From assembly GCF_900116895.1 (NCBI RefSeq), contig NZ_FPCF01000002.1:124001-188000 (forward strand): DNA of 64,000 nucleotides, written 5' to 3'. Position numbers and translations under genes: made by a program. Shown here in pieces: positions 63,905 to 64,000 of the stretch. The notes under the pieces are model-generated. The model was not told where the DNA came from. It did no database searches and was given only the letters and a program-made list of their open reading frames with translations. The first letter of the stretch is position 1; the number at the start of each line of letters is the position of its first letter. This stretch comes from Pseudidiomarina donghaiensis (GTDB lineage Bacteria; Pseudomonadota; Gammaproteobacteria; Enterobacterales; Alteromonadaceae).

Positions 63905-64000
63905 AGAAGTTAATCATTCAAAGCTTGTTCGTGGTGGTTGCGCTAACTGGTTGTGTGGCAAAGCCCGATTTGAGTTACCTTGAGCCGTTGCATGAACGTA
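63901..64000 (+). CDS. DUF799-type lipoprotein, 5' part
   Basis: GTG start overlapping the DUF4810 stop (GTGA). The visible 33 residues show a signal peptide with lipobox LTGC (Cys18) and then KPDLSYLEPLHER. CsgG-family, DUF4810 and DUF799 (GNA1162-like) genes often occur in this order, which is the main reason for the call. The gene is cut by the window end. Confidence 0.7.
   Translation, partial: MKKLIIQSLFVVVALTGCVAKPDLSYLEPLHER

Overview
The window is about 64 kb of ordinary chromosomal sequence from a gammaproteobacterium. It starts at the dnaA end of the chromosome (rnpA-rpmH divergent from dnaA-dnaN-recF-gyrB). The order that follows (glyQS, tag, tusA, fadBA, trkH/trkA-rsmB-fmt-def, lysM-dprA-smg-topA-like-tsaC-hemF, aroE, polA, engB, cytochrome c4, yihI) is, from memory, the dnaA neighbourhood of marine Alteromonadales. 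Moderate GC, protein style and the abundance of c-di-GMP enzymes and exported prolyl oligopeptidases fit Idiomarina/Pseudidiomarina-like bacteria. The genus is inferred, not proven. I see no rRNA, tRNA, CRISPR array, insertion sequence or prophage.

Layout. (1) 0-6.7 kb: replication start genes, with two perfect 16-bp parS palindromes inside recF and DnaA boxes before dnaA. (2) 6.7-23 kb: glyQS, 3-methyladenine glycosylase, tusA, fadBA with a PsrA-type operator, lytic transglycosylase, potassium uptake (trkH, trkA) and the def-fmt-rsmB-trkA operon. (3) 23-34 kb: LysM protein, dprA, smg, zinc-finger protein, tsaC, hemF, a truncated globin sharing its start with aroE, polA behind a 540-bp leader carrying DnaA boxes, and engB. 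(4) 34-39 kb: cytochrome c4, a 500-bp non-coding region with candidate small RNAs, yihI, a DUF2489 protein, an exported amidohydrolase, cysE and a cold-shock gene. (5) 39-53 kb: isochorismatase-family hydrolase, two tandem GGDEF membrane proteins (the second with a broken active site but an intact I-site), purEK, esterase, DUF502 protein, GST-like protein, two lipoprotein S9A peptidases flanking a periplasmic-TPR GGDEF protein, and yebC.

(6) 53-61.5 kb is the most distinctive part. A TonB-dependent copper receptor is divergent from a RegB/RegA-like two-component pair. The pair is followed on the same strand by a monoheme DUF3365 protein, a persulfide-dioxygenase-like metallo-beta-lactamase protein and a YeiH-type exporter. 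Convergent to it is a TauE/SafE exporter, itself divergent from a second metallo-beta-lactamase protein and a Prx6-type peroxiredoxin. I read this as a redox-sensing and reactive-sulfur detoxification module. (7) 61.5-64 kb: a phosphopantetheinyl transferase and then an operon of four overlapping lipoprotein genes (CsgG family, a small PEGA-like lipoprotein, DUF4810, DUF799) cut by the window end. It has no curli subunit genes and is the best candidate for an uncharacterised envelope complex.

Several gene junctions are very compact: 1- to 4-bp stop/start overlaps, convergent genes sharing stop codons, and one divergent pair sharing a CATG. Structured intergenic palindromes at 11.2 and 52.2 kb lie between convergent genes.
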